Part shown: piece after piece, positions 28,366 to 39,579 of the stretch | Numbering within the stretch: the first letter of the stretch is position 1 | How the letters are laid out: each line of letters opens with the position of its first letter | From: Lepisosteus oculatus | Taxonomy: Eukaryota > Chordata > Actinopteri > Semionotiformes > Lepisosteidae | Length of the DNA: 64,000 nt | Direction of reading: 5' to 3' | Assembly: GCF_040954835.1 (NCBI RefSeq) | Contig: NC_090716.1 | Span: 5,939,605 to 6,003,604 of the forward strand | The notes under the pieces: generated by a model | The model's input: only the letters and a program-made list of their open reading frames with translations | Told to the model about the DNA's origin: nothing | The model's database searches: none | Made by a program: the position numbers and the translations under genes

Positions 28366-28495
28366 CAAGTAATAGGTTTCTTCAATGCTGAAAAGAGAAG
28401 AAAGAAAACACCCATGCACACCCAAAGAAGGCTCCACAGCCGAAACGTTGTGTTTTCTTTCTTCTCTTTTCAGCATTGAATAAACCTATTACTTG
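28366..28495. repeat. Large near-perfect foldback, 46-bp arms
   Basis: The left arm 28366-28411 and right arm 28450-28495 are reverse complements at 45 of 46 positions, with a 38-nt spacer holding GGCTCCACAGCCGAAACG. Such a structure could form a stable hairpin and looks like a foldback or MITE-like repeat. No flanking target-site duplication was identified. Confidence 0.85.
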
Positions 28496-28659
28496 CTCCT
28501 TTGCAGCCTACGCTTGCTGATGCACCTACTGTAGCCACCTGAACTATATTATATTATGTACAGTATATAATGAGCAGTATGTTCAAAATCTGTTTTTCAG
28601 TGGAAGTGCTTCTCACAAAAGCTGTTTAATTAAAAAGTCCAGGTAATCTATAATAAGTA

Positions 28660-29002
28660 CAATACATTTTCTAACACATCTTCCAGCTTAGGGCTATGGG
28701 GGACTCAGAGCCTATCTTGGCAAGCAACGGGCACAAGGCATGATACACTATGGATGAGACACTAGTCCACTGGCAGGGCAGACACATAGACACACACATG
28801 CACACACCCAGGGCCAATTTCCTTATAAGGCAATTTACTTACCAGTATGTCTTTGGATTGTGGGAGGAAACCAGAGCACCCAGAGGAAAATCGGGGGGAG
28901 AACATACAAACTCCACACGGATAGCACCCTAGGTCCGAAACTGAATCCAGGGCCCCAGCGCTGTGAGGCAGCAATACTAAATACTGCGTCATCGTGTGCC
29001 CC
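28660..29002 (-). mobile_element. SINE copy, same family as 15910
   Basis: It contains CAGTATGTCTTTGGATTGTG, GGAGAACATACAAACTCCAC and a head with CAGGGCCCCAGCGCTGTGAG near its right end. It is full length or nearly so. It lies 165 bp right of the large foldback at 28366-28495. Confidence 0.7.
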
Positions 29003-30480
29003 TAGCATTTACAAAGAAGCCAATATTACACAATAGCTCACCCAATTCTATCTTGCACATTTCATAGTTAGAAGGGCTCTTATCTCCTCTGTGCTCCTTA
29101 TCATTATCTAGGCTGAAAGAATTGTACTAATTTAATAATAACAGAACTAATAGTAATCATCATGTTTGCAGATTTTTGCCTTTTTGGGATAAACTGCATC
29201 AACAGAAATATATAGTGTAACTTATTTCCTAAAATACAGAGCAATGATGCTGAGCAGCAATAACAAATGCACTGTACTGTACATAATGCAAACAATCTAA
29301 GCAGAATTGTATGACACCATGCAAGACGAATAAAGAACACTTAAGTGTTTTAAAACTAACTTTCCCAAAATATGTGCACTTGAACTCTTAGAGGGACCCG
29401 CGTTGATCAGGAACCTCAAACTGTTAATGCAATTTTAAAAGTAGGTCTTCAAATAACTACTTCAATTACGTATGAAATTCGAGCAGCAAAAAAGACACTA
29501 AATAGGCACAGCTGGATATAAATGGAAATGTGACATGATACATGGCATAAAAGGGAACATGTATTTGCCTTCTCATACAAAGAACTTAACTAATTCATCT
29601 AAGGGGGGGATAGAGTCCCCTTTCCCCCTTCCATGAATAGTAATGCAGGAGATGCATTACTAATATTGTACAGTATATGACATACCTCAAACATTCTTAA
29701 GACATACTGTCTCATGTTCCCATAAGACCTACTGTATATTAGATCTGAAAGAGCTGCTGCATTCAGGAAAAGCTGTAAGATTTGCATACAATATCTCAAA
29801 TAAGGAAACAACCCAATTAGGACACAGTAAGGAAAGAAAACAGGGATGGCTTAGGATTTGAAGAGTGATATTAAAATTTCACATGCTCTGAAGCTTATGA
29901 ATTGGTATCAATCTTCACACATTTATGAACACCCTCACCCAAAAGGCACACAGTATATGTAATGAGATATCACCAATATAAATGCATATGTGGTTTACTG
30001 GCAAGTGTCTGAAATTTCATTAAATATCAGATGAACATCAGCATATATCAGAGATACAAAATTGTATCTGCACTGACCATTTATTTGAGTCAGGCTTGGC
30101 ACACTCTTATTCATGAGGGTAAAAGCAAACCTAGCAAATAATGTGCAGTATGCCTGCGAACAGCAACTAAGCATCGTTAAGAAAAGAAACGGTCTTAATG
30201 GTATTTTCAGGTTGAATAAAAACCACGATGAATTATAATATGAACTTTGGTGGCAAGCAAACACAGGCAGCAGGAAAAAAAAAAACTTTCCTATCCCGCT
30301 TTTAGGTACAAAAATCTATTTGGTCATATGACTGTTAAAGCAAAGATGTCACCGGATGGAAACAATGTGCGCTAAGAGAAAACAAATAAAAATGTTCATT
30401 TTATAGTCATAAATGTACAGTAGCAGTCAGTTGCGCATTCACTAAGCGCACCAATTTAGGCTCAACAAGTGATTAAGAAC

Positions 30481-30522
30481 TTATTCGAAAAGCGGCACAG
30501 ACCTCCGGCGGATTTCTATCTG
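30481..30522 (-). CDS. Weak candidate internal exon (42 nt)
   Basis: After a TTTTAG acceptor the minus strand encodes DRNPPEVCAAFRI with three CpG dinucleotides in an otherwise CpG-poor area. Its phases would fit between the 31.7 kb and 25.2 kb exons. The donor (GTTCTT) is poor, so this is only a possibility. Confidence 0.15.
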   Translation of the reverse strand, partial: QIEIRRRSVPLFE

Positions 30523-30694
30523 CTAAAACAAATCTAATGCCAAAGAAATGAATGAAACCTGTCAGCGGCAGCGATATAATCGGGATAATAAACCGTTACA
30601 GCAACTTACAATTTTACAGACGTACTGTATATTTCCGGAAACAAACTGTACATGAAGATAGGAATGGGTGGTTTCACACCACTAGTTTTATGTA

Positions 30695-30850
30695 TTCGGG
30701 CAGCAGTGTGGAGGACTGGTTGGGGCTCTGGAATGAAACAGTTGTGGGTTTATTTCCCGGCTGGGGTCTGATGCTGTGCTCAAGAGCAGTGCTTCGTTCA
30801 AGGCATTCAATTAAAATGCCTTGCTGTATAAATAGCAAAAATGTAAAAGT
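30695..30850 (+). mobile_element. tRNA-derived SINE of a second family, partial
   Basis: Reads GGCAGCAGTGTGGAGGACTG and a B-box-like GTGGGTTTATTTCC, then CTGTGCTCAAGAGCAGTGCTT and a GCTGTATAAATAGC segment. This resembles the fish SINEs headed by GCAGTGTGGAGTAGTGG. The 3' end is lost. Confidence 0.5.
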
Positions 30851-31689
30851 AATAAACTTAAAACGTAAGCGTTAGCTAAATAACCAGGGGGTCATAATAC
30901 ATTGTATATGTTAAATATATGTGGCTTATGAGATATATTCACTTCATACATTAGAGATGACAACCTCACAGACACGCCATCATAACGTTGCTGAGGAAAT
31001 AATTCCTCGCATTTATGAAAAAAACAGCAGGCGACGTACTGTAGCTTACGGCACAAATCTGATTGACATACATTGTGTTATTCCCCCATTGACAGGAAAC
31101 GTGTTATCAGTTCTTAAAATAAATAAATAATAGAAGCTGCATGATAGCGTTTGGTCTATCATCCACTGAAACCAGTATATCGCTACTGAAACGCGTACTA
31201 CAGTACATGAGTGATACAAAACAAACAGGTGTTCCAGTACATACTGTACATAGCTTACGGTCTCTTAAACTTGAGAAGTCAAAATAATTTACAGTATTTC
31301 AGACCTCCCATACTGTTGTGAAATACCCACGTGTGCCGTCAAAATTAAAAGTTGCAAAATCTCAAGACCAAAGCTAATTTCATATGATGTTTTCAAGCAT
31401 ACATACTGTAGTATGGTCTGAACATTCTCAACTTCAATAAACGTAAAATACTTTCCATGCATTCGTGTAATAGGTAAGTCGTAACAGCGAGGATGAAAAT
31501 AAAAGGCACGTTTACATCATTACTTTCCCTTTAAATCACAATTAAAGTAGCTTAATAAATTCAAAGCAACCCTTTCAAACCCCAAAGTGTGCCTGTAATG
31601 CTAGCTTCCCATCAACTCTTTGCAGTTAAAATAACAGTGTCCCCTGAATCACACGAAAAGCGAGCGTTCGCTTGGTATGGAAGAGAAGT

Positions 31690-31990
31690 AACAAGGCGCT
31701 CTTACCTTTTACTGTCTCACGGTCATTCATAGAGAAATGGTCATGCCGCCGCGAAACAACACCAACTTTGGGTAGGAAAACCGCAGCTGCCGACGAAACC
31801 GTGTAACTTCCTGTGAAAACCACGGAACAACTAGATAAAAGAGAGTGGAGGACCAGCAGGAGACTGCCAAGCGAGCACTCGGAGACAACTCCAGAGCGCA
31901 AGCACTTAGAAACCCAATATGCAGTAACAGACACTCAACGCTGTGTGTCCGCTTCAGAAGGGCTGGGGGGAAAACGCGAGAGAGAACAGT
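31690..31990 (-). promoter_or_regulatory. Small CpG-rich patch, probable promoter
   Basis: CpG dinucleotides cluster here (for example GCCGCCGCG near 31745 and several more to 31980), whereas neighbouring kilobases are nearly CpG-free. The patch surrounds the candidate first exon and ETS-like motif. No TATA box is seen. Direction is set by the minus-strand donor; a plus-strand start cannot be excluded. Confidence 0.4.
31706..31730 (-). CDS. Candidate first coding exon with strong splice donor
   Basis: In a CpG-rich patch the minus strand reads ATG AAT GAC CGT GAG ACA GTA AAA G, then GTAAGA, a near-consensus donor. The peptide is MNDRETVK with one base left over. An overlapping upstream ATG (31745) opens only a five-codon frame. 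An ETS-like CAGGAAGT (31807-31814) lies upstream, as in many TATA-less promoters. It may equally be a non-coding first exon. Confidence 0.35.
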
Positions 31991-31999
31991 TGGGTTTGG

Positions 32000-33924
32000 A
32001 AGCTTTCACCTGACTACCGCCTGCAGCACAGAGCAGGAGAAGGAGGGGCCTGAAATACCTGAATACTCAATCCAGCCAGGTGGGCACAGAGTAGATTTCT
32101 CTATGATGATTCTTTGTGTTTCAGGAATATTGTGCCAATATAAAATACATACAGTGCTGTACAAGTCCATGAAAAAAATGATACCCTATATACAGTAAAA
32201 GTCCTGCTATTAAATTATGAATGAAAAACCGCAAACTTAATTTGTCTTCCTTCTTATACACGTAGACTGTACACATTGTCATGAATGATTTATGAGAAGG
32301 CCTTGTTTTATTTTTACTCCTCCCCCTACGGTGTTATTTTTAGATTGGTAAATTCCTTTAAGAACTCATTTTCTTGAAGGGATATCTTCTGAAAAGGTGG
32401 TTAAAAAATCAATTCATGAACCTGCTAGAAATTAGATCAATGCGATGAACTGGACAGCAAAATGTCTTCTAACATTATTTTTTTAACATTATTTATCTTA
32501 TTTTTCTAGCATGGAAACCCACAGTAAAAACTAAGCTAACTAGCTTATAAAAAATACTGAAAGAAATTCAAAAATGATGTACGAGAGCACAGTCTAATCT
32601 AGTAAACTTAGCTCAATTAGACTCCAGATATTTCTCCACATATTCTCCCCAGGGAAAGAAAGCATTTGGATCAATGCTTGGCTTGCTTTATTCATGTTAT
32701 TCATCCATATTAGAATTAACATTTCAATGAAAAGTAAATGGACACCAAAAGAAACACAGGCTATGTAAGACAGTGCCCTGATATCTAAAAATTAATAAAA
32801 TTATGAATGCACTCTTTTTCTTTTTCACAAAGAAAAACCAGTACTAGTTCTCTTTTCTGGTGTAAATGGAGGCAATTCAGTTCGGCAAAAAAATAGTTTC
32901 TTATTTTGTACAGCCTGGAGAAGTACTGTTCATTCACCCATAGTGGTATTGTAAGAGTACTCACTCAAGTGTTGTACTGATAGCAGTCCACAGACCTTAC
33001 CCATTACACCTCCATCCAGTATCGAAAGATAAATGTAGCTTTTTAGATGCAAAAAATTGCAGAGTGCAGTGCATTCAAACCATTCTTGCTCTCCCCTGGC
33101 TTTTGGTGAGGATTATCTAGTCCTCTGCTCCCCCATAATACATATACAGTATACAGTATACTGTATATATAAATGCAGCAGTCTTAATTTAGGTTTGGAA
33201 CAAAACTGTGGAAGCAGCCACAACTGAAGTGCCTAAGAAAAATATATTTATTTTTCAACACTAAAATCTTGTTATCCCATCTCATTTGCTTTCAACAAAG
33301 CCACCTGCCATTTGGGTTATTTTCCTTCTGACGGTAAACATAATTGTGTGGCAGATTTTACCCAATTATGGAGCACTGAGAATTGAAGAACCTGAGATCT
33401 GCAATTCCCTTACAAAACCAGATGAGGTTAAGGTTCATTTTGGGCAGCAAATTAGACAAAACCTACACAGTCCTAAAATGAAGCAAAAAAAAAGGCAGAG
33501 AAATAAGGAAAAAGGAACTATTTAGACTGATGAGTCCACACTTCCATATTTCCTCTGTCATTTAAGCTTTTCTTTTTTAATTGTTTAAAAGACACCTTGC
33601 TTAGGAGTTATCATGCCATTCAGAGTAAAAGAAGGAAAGCGTGTAAAAAAAATAACTAAATTAGCAGAGAGCAAGGACTCATTGACCAGGAGCTGACCTT
33701 AATTTTAATCTGGCATTTAAATAGGATTTTTTGGGACAGGGGTGGGGGTGGAGAATGAGGGTTTGCAAGCTTCAGACTGCATTAGTCATTCCCTTGATAG
33801 AATTCCTCTGATTTTGACTTCAGTGGAATTTAAAGGGTGGTATAGTCGCATGCTGGTCTTGTGCGTGCTGCTACCTCTCAGCTCTTGTTTTCTGTCTCAT
33901 TTCTGAAGTGGGTTGCATTCAATG
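32000..33924. other. Non-coding flank of the CpG patch
   Basis: The plus-strand frame at 33286-33525 starts with a hydrophobic run but soon turns into a lysine/glutamine-rich, A-driven sequence. No splice or promoter support was seen. Confidence 0.5.
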
Positions 33925-34205
33925 GGTAGTTTATGTGTTCTGCTGTACCTTGGTCCATGCTGGTTTCCTCCCACAGCCTAAAAACATGCTTCCCATCTTA
34001 AATGGCATCTTTAAATGACAAAATTGCGACATCCAACCCACTGTATATGCATGAGCTTGTGAACATGTGTTGATGTGTGCCCAGTAATGGACTGATGGAC
34101 TGCAATGCCATCCTGAGTGTAGTTCTACCTGGTGCCCTGTGTCTGCCAAGCTAGGCTCTGATTCACTGAGACCCTCTAATGATAAAGCAATTACTTAAAT
34201 GGATG
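33925..34205 (+). mobile_element. Degenerate SINE copy (3' two thirds)
   Basis: Contains GGTTTCCTCCCACAGCCTAA, CCAGTAATGGACTGATGGAC and an ending GGATGGATG. These match the body and tail of the 15910 family; the tRNA-like head is missing. Confidence 0.45.
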
Positions 34206-34622
34206 GATGTGTGAAATAGGAGATGGGATAACTGACCACAGGCAGAAAAGTGATCTAGCTGTCTTTAGTTGTGTTTCTCCTTAGGGAGATTTCAAAGTAT
34301 AGACCTGTCCTTCAGATGATATGCACATGTGTTATGTATATAATGCATTAAAACGGACATTACAGTGTATTGTGAGAAAACTCATCTGTCTAGATTGACA
34401 GAACTGTGTGGTTATGGGCCTTATGTCTGCTTTGATTACATGCTTTACTATGCAACCACAGCTGTCAGGAGTAAATTTAGAATAATGAAATGAGCAATTA
34501 CCTGTCCAAAATCTTGATGTCAGCTTATAAAACCTCTTGTCATGTTTTGGAACAGTCCTTTTGAGCCTGTATTGGCACACCATCAATTAAACTGTACTGT
34601 GATAGTATTGATATAATCTAAC

Positions 34623-34672
34623 TGTCAGGGAACCTATAGGATCCTTAAATTCTACCTATAGGTTCCCTGACA
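34623..34672. repeat. Perfect 18-bp inverted repeat with 14-nt spacer
   Basis: TGTCAGGGAACCTATAGG (34623-34640) is exactly reverse-complemented at 34655-34672, spaced by an AT-rich 14 nt. A hairpin of this length is very unlikely by chance in this composition. No gene is adjacent. Confidence 0.8.
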
Positions 34673-37600
34673 CTAACAAATACTATGACTTTTTCCTTAC
34701 CATCTGATTCAATCACAGAAACATAAAACATCTGTCCTGTATTTTTTTCTACAAAGGACATGCTTTTCTTCTGTATACCTTTGAGAATTGCTTGCATAGG
34801 TCCTTCTAAAAGTTTGTTCTATTATTATGTTAATTGTGAACTAAGATTTTAAAATGGTATGTCAGCACAAATTAACTTATTTTTCACCAAATACTGTTAC
34901 TTTGTCCTCTTTGTAGTGTCTACTATATACAGTATTGAGCCTCAATCCAACTGCTGTATTTTAGTGTTTCTTTTTAAATATATTTAAATTGATATGAGAT
35001 AAAATATATATCAGACATCAATAGTCAGCAATTAATTTTGTTCCAAATGTAAATGAAGACAGCTGCATTTATCTTTAAAATATATACCAGGAGAATATAG
35101 GAAATAAAACTTTCACACACTCTTTCTTCTGGTTTCTTAACATCCTAAACAAACAGCACTTTTTGAAGCATATTCATAATCAAACATATGCTTCACACAG
35201 CTGGCCCTGTTCACATGCCGTCGATCCTGTAGAAGGGAAACTCCTAAAGGTCTTTACACATTATACATGTTGTGTTTCAGGTAAATCCTTTAAAATGTGA
35301 TCTCAATGTACGGTAGTCAACCTGATCACTTAAAACATGCTGACTTCAGACACAGCAATGTGCCTTATCCTCAAGTGAAACTCTTTGGCATCATGAATTC
35401 AGGAAGTAACTTTTGCAATATTAATAGCCTTACCATAGCAACTGCCTTATCTATATGGTGAAATTAATGTTTAGCATAGCAGCAGTGCCATTTTTATGGT
35501 ATAATCCCTTGGAAATCCATGTAATATTTATACCCCAGCTGAAGCAGATAACTCTTACTGAAAGCATTATAACAGTTACTCTTTTGAGTTAATCACAAAA
35601 GCACTGAAACAATTTTTTAGTTTCTACAGAAACCTCACTTATTGATGGAATGCCATGACTATGGTTGGTTGCCTTTCAGAGTATATTTGAGTGTTGCTTC
35701 CACACAGAATTTTGTAAAACCATAGTGGTTAAGCTATCTGTTTTGTGATACATTGTGGGATATTTGTAGGTGATTATTATGCTGTAAACAATCTCGATAC
35801 TTGTAAGAAAGTAAAGATAATTCGTTTCAATTCATCCATTCACATAGAATTTTCCACATGGATGTTTTCTAATGTGTGCTTTGAGGCAGATGGATGGGCT
35901 GAAACACAGAATTTACATGCAGTACTGTATATAAATTTCATGTTATTCTGGATCCCTGAGAGAAAGAAAAAATATAAAAAATATAAACTCTAAAGTCCAA
36001 CTCTGAAATTTTAACTTGGGATTTTCTTGGTAAACATTCATTCCTTTTTGAATTCTTAATTATTGTGTAAAAAAGAGCAACAAAACATCACATTGTTTTG
36101 TATGTGTTACAGTATGATACTATTGTATCACATTGCATATTCTACTGTACTATATTAGTATAAATCCACATTTTTTGCAGAGAGCTGTTCTATTGTTTAA
36201 GGACTGTGCTATTGAAAGAAGACTGTCCTGTTTATTTGGAAGGAGAATCAAATTTGTTCTTGGTCAACAAACAAACAAGGAACATAGTTTTCCATGGACA
36301 TCAAATGCACATAATTGTACATAACTGAAGTTTGCTTGCTCTAATATTTGCCAAGCCACTACAGAAAAAGTAAGGAATGGATCACCCAATGGGTCTTATA
36401 TTCATGTTATATATACTGTATATAGTGATAGTGAGGAGTGTGAATATAGCTTTTAGCATACTACTCTACATGAAACAGCTGCATGGTTCAGTACAATCTA
36501 GTCCACTGTGAAACTACCATACAGGGAAATCTTCTTTGCCATGACAACGGGATGGAATCAAGCCAGTCACTGGTTATATTTTGATAATTAAAGCTGTAGT
36601 GCGCTTATGAAGACAAACATCCTTAATGCATTATAAATTATGTAAGAGGAACAGGGCTTTCACATTTTGAAAATCATGCACCTGTCCCTTTACATTTAAT
36701 TCAGCACTTTATCATCTTTGTTCCAGGAAACAACACTGAGTACAGAATAAGGAGTGGTTATACATATGTAATAAATGGTAGTAATATATAAAGATAGAAT
36801 TTTCACAAGCTATTAAATTTGACTCTAGACTACAAAAAAGACTTTACAGTATGTAGATACTGTATGTACTGTACGTGTAGGTGTACAGTATGTATAGATT
36901 AAGCAATACCTGTATGCATTCAAAGGCTTAGTCACTGTTAACCGCATGTATTTGATGTTGCGGGTGTTTGTTTTTACAACACACTGTGTGTACAAATATA
37001 TAATGACTTTTGTCTTCCTAAACATGGTGTCTGAATACATCAAAAGCTCATAGCAAAACCACTCTGTTTCAGGATGGGTTTATCCTATCACAGACAAAGT
37101 ACAGTATGTCATAGTTTAGTTTGGCTATTTAGTTCATTTTTCCAATTAAATAAAATGTGTTTGGAAACTGAGCTATTCCAAGTAATACATCCAAAAGATT
37201 CTAGGCTTCTGGGTTTGCATGTGGTGAAAGCTACACCTACAGCAAAGGAAAAACCAAAATAATGGTGAAAGTCCAGATTTCAATAAGCTAACAGTCTCAT
37301 AGGATTGCAGGGGAGTTTATGGGAGCTCCCTTGATCTGTCTATGAGAAAAACACATTTGAAATTACAAAAATAAAAATATTCACTATAACCATATACAGT
37401 ACAAGCCTTCTCATATTTCTGGCAAAACTTTACCAACACAGTAATTATGTGAAGTGCAATAGAATAAATTAAAACAATACTTATTTCGGATGAGATCTTT
37501 CCATTTTTTGCACTAGGAAGCAAACCAATGTAATCCAGCCTTCACAGCAACAAACAGAAATACTTCAGAAGGTATCCGTTTTTCTTTTTCTTTTTCCCAA

Positions 37601-37792
37601 AGAGAGTTTTAGATCCGGTCAAAAGAATCTGTTAAGTGTTCTTAGGCAGAGAAGGTTCATACCTTCCTCATGGTTCCCCATTAACTTCCAGGATCATTTT
37701 ATAGAGCTTCCTTATTAAAGTTTAATACTGTACATCTCTTTTCAAGAATATTTTCTGAAATCTCTCAGGAGATCACAATTGTTCCCCGTCAC
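34673..37792. other. Non-coding, AT-rich
   Basis: Dense in TACAGTA/TACTGTA heptamers (notably 36848-36895). No coding exon is supported. If the X-box gene is longer than the mini-exon model, further exons may be hidden here. Confidence 0.5.
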
Positions 37793-37810
37793 TTAATTCA
37801 GCTTTTCAGA
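37793..37810 (-). CDS. Possible terminal mini-exon (SEKLN-stop) of the X-box gene
   Basis: A pyrimidine-rich acceptor (TTTCCCTTCCAG) precedes five codons and TAA in the phase left open by the exon at 38209. An ATTAAA lies at 37721-37726 on the minus strand, about 70 nt past the stop. The signals are good but the exon is tiny, so chance is a serious alternative. Confidence 0.2.
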   Translation of the reverse strand, partial: SEKLN

Positions 37811-38208
37811 CTGGAAGGGAAATTTGTAAATTGCAAAATAAGGGGGAACATTAGGCATGTTTTTCTGAAATTTAATTCCATTTAAAAGAGACCCCATTCC
37901 CTTGAGATTTTTGTTCCATGGTCTCTCCTTGCAAAAGGTATAAAATCACCTGCTTTCTTAAAACATCACTAGAAAGGGATTTTCTTGTTCGCATCCCTAA
38001 CAGTGATGGTAAGATTATAAAATGCTTTCAAGACTCAGTTTTGAACTATAGATGGTAGGCAGAGAGGATAATAGAAATGGAGGGATTACAGAAGAATCAG
38101 TTTAGTTTTTGTATAAAACAAAAATGACTTTTTGACAAGAAGTGATGATCTTTTTGTGGACAGAGGCAGATACAGTATGGCTTTTGAAGCAATTCTGAAA
38201 CTACTAAC

Positions 38209-38481
38209 CTTCCCATTGGCTAGTTCAACCCTTTTTCCTTTATCCTTAGAATGACAATGTAGCTCCAGGATAAATTCTCCCCGATCCCGTTTTACAACAT
38301 TAGCGTTCCAGTATTTACTCTCATCAAAATAATTGTTAAATTTGTTATGACTTTGCGCTGACAAAGTAGGATGGTTCCACGCACAATCACAATCTCGGTG
38401 ATTAAACAGTTCCAATTTTAGAAATCTCTGGTGGTGTGTTACAGCTAGGCTATTGCGTATTTTGTTTGCTGTGCTGTCCAT
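38209..38481 (-). CDS. Candidate first coding exon of an unidentified, probably ciliary gene
   Basis: An open 91-codon stretch starts at ATG 38481 (MDSTANKIRN) and ends at GGGAAG before a good donor, GTTAGT (38203-38208), in phase 0. An in-frame TGA lies shortly upstream of the ATG. The composition looks coding: balanced, charged and aromatic, with segments NYFDESKYWNANVV and GEFILELHCH and a Cys/His-rich patch HRDCDCAWNHP. No signal peptide or membrane segment is seen. An RFX X-box sits 134 bp upstream, which implies ciliated-cell expression. A strong acceptor (TTTCCCTTCCAG) before 37810 opens a phase-0 exon that adds only SEKLN and a stop. The product could therefore be as short as 96 residues, or that exon may be unused. 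I do not recognise the family. Confidence 0.5.
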
Positions 38482-38614
38482 TTGGCAACTTTGTAAAGTA
38501 TTGTAGGTAATGATACTTTTGCATACTCAAGAGAAGTGTCGCTGGAGTATACTTAATTGCTCACCCTGAATTCTGCATGGTTTTAGAAAGGTTTAATGAG
38601 CTATGAGAATTACT

Positions 38615-38628
38615 GTTACCATGGAAAC
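38615..38628 (-). promoter_or_regulatory. RFX X-box
   Basis: GTTTCCATGGTAAC on the minus strand matches the X-box consensus RYYNYY-AT-RRNRAC at every position. Both half-sites are intact. X-boxes close to the start codon are a hallmark of RFX-controlled cilium genes, and this one lies 134 bp upstream of the ATG at 38481. Confidence 0.65.
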
Positions 38629-39089
38629 ACTTTGAACAGTGTCCAGCAGCAGAATAATAGATTAGACATTTGGATTGCTTCAGTTAAGTTGGAATGTTTG
38701 CTGTGCACTGGGTTTCCAAAGGGAATCCTTTTACACTGTAGCAAGTCTTTCCAATGATAAAGGAGCAATGATTTTGTTTTGCTTGCACTAATGGGCTGCT
38801 GTCATTACAATACCACTTGTAAAATAGCAGGAACAAAAATTCTACACTTAAAAATTTGGATACTATAGATTATATTTAAGTCTTTGCTGTTAATTACAAA
38901 ATGTCTAACCAGATACAAACCGGACTATAATCATCCTACCCTATTTGGATTAGGCAGAGGGATGTGAATTATCCTGTTTTTCAAGCAGCAATACAATGTG
39001 GTTGTATCTGAATTCCAGGGTATGGTCCTGGGAGTGTTGTCACTGCAGTACAGACCACAGCAATGATATGACTCCACTATCAACACTCT

Positions 39090-39440
39090 CCAGTGCATCT
39101 CCACCTCTTTCATCTCTGTGAACCTCTGCCTCCCACACAGCCCTGCAGCTTCAGTGCATCCATGCAGCCTCCCTGCTCTGTGAGACATGTGAGATGGTTC
39201 TCTCTGACGCCCGAACGCTGCCGCTCACGTTTCTGGCACGGCGATGATGTTTTTTACACCCACTTCTCATCTCAGAAAAGGCAGCCAAGCCTTGGCGTGT
39301 CTTTGCAGCAGTTGGGTGGTTCAGTTTCTCTAACGGGAGCTCTCCTGGTTTGTCATGCAAAACTGGGACCTTGGAAGAGGAACGTCATCTGAGACGAGAG
39401 GAATGGAACAGTTTGGGCTGGAAACTGCACTTTCGTCAAA
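39090..39440. other. GC/CpG-richer patch without a supported exon
   Basis: CpG and GC content rise locally (for example GACGCCCGAACGCTGCCGC near 39206). Open frames exist on both strands, but none is bounded by a good splice pair or start context. It could be a promoter, an enhancer or a 5' UTR exon for a gene on either strand. It lies 0.5-0.8 kb upstream of the X-box. Confidence 0.3.
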
Positions 39441-39579
39441 TGCAGAAGGAGAAAGCGGCCATAGCAAAGCAAGATGTTCCTTGTTTATTGTGCGTGTTGT
39501 GCCTCTACATTCTGCTTATTTCCTAGTTTTAAATCCCCTGGGAGAAATGCCCCTCAGCTGTGGTGTAACATCAAATTAA

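Noticed and set aside
29370..29440. CpG-containing open stretch (LRFLINAGPSKSS) on the minus strand
   Set aside because: It needs a phase that does not fit the neighbouring candidate exons, and its donor is mediocre.
33286..33525. Plus-strand frame starting with a hydrophobic, signal-like segment
   Set aside because: It degenerates into A-rich Lys/Gln repeats and has no promoter or splice support.
34509..34586. Possible minus-strand exon ending in ACAG|GTAATT
   Set aside because: The donor is fair but the acceptor has no pyrimidine tract, and there is no partner exon.
37566..37640. Minus-strand stretch with a lysine run after TTAACAG
   Set aside because: The lysines come from an A-rich tract and no usable donor follows.
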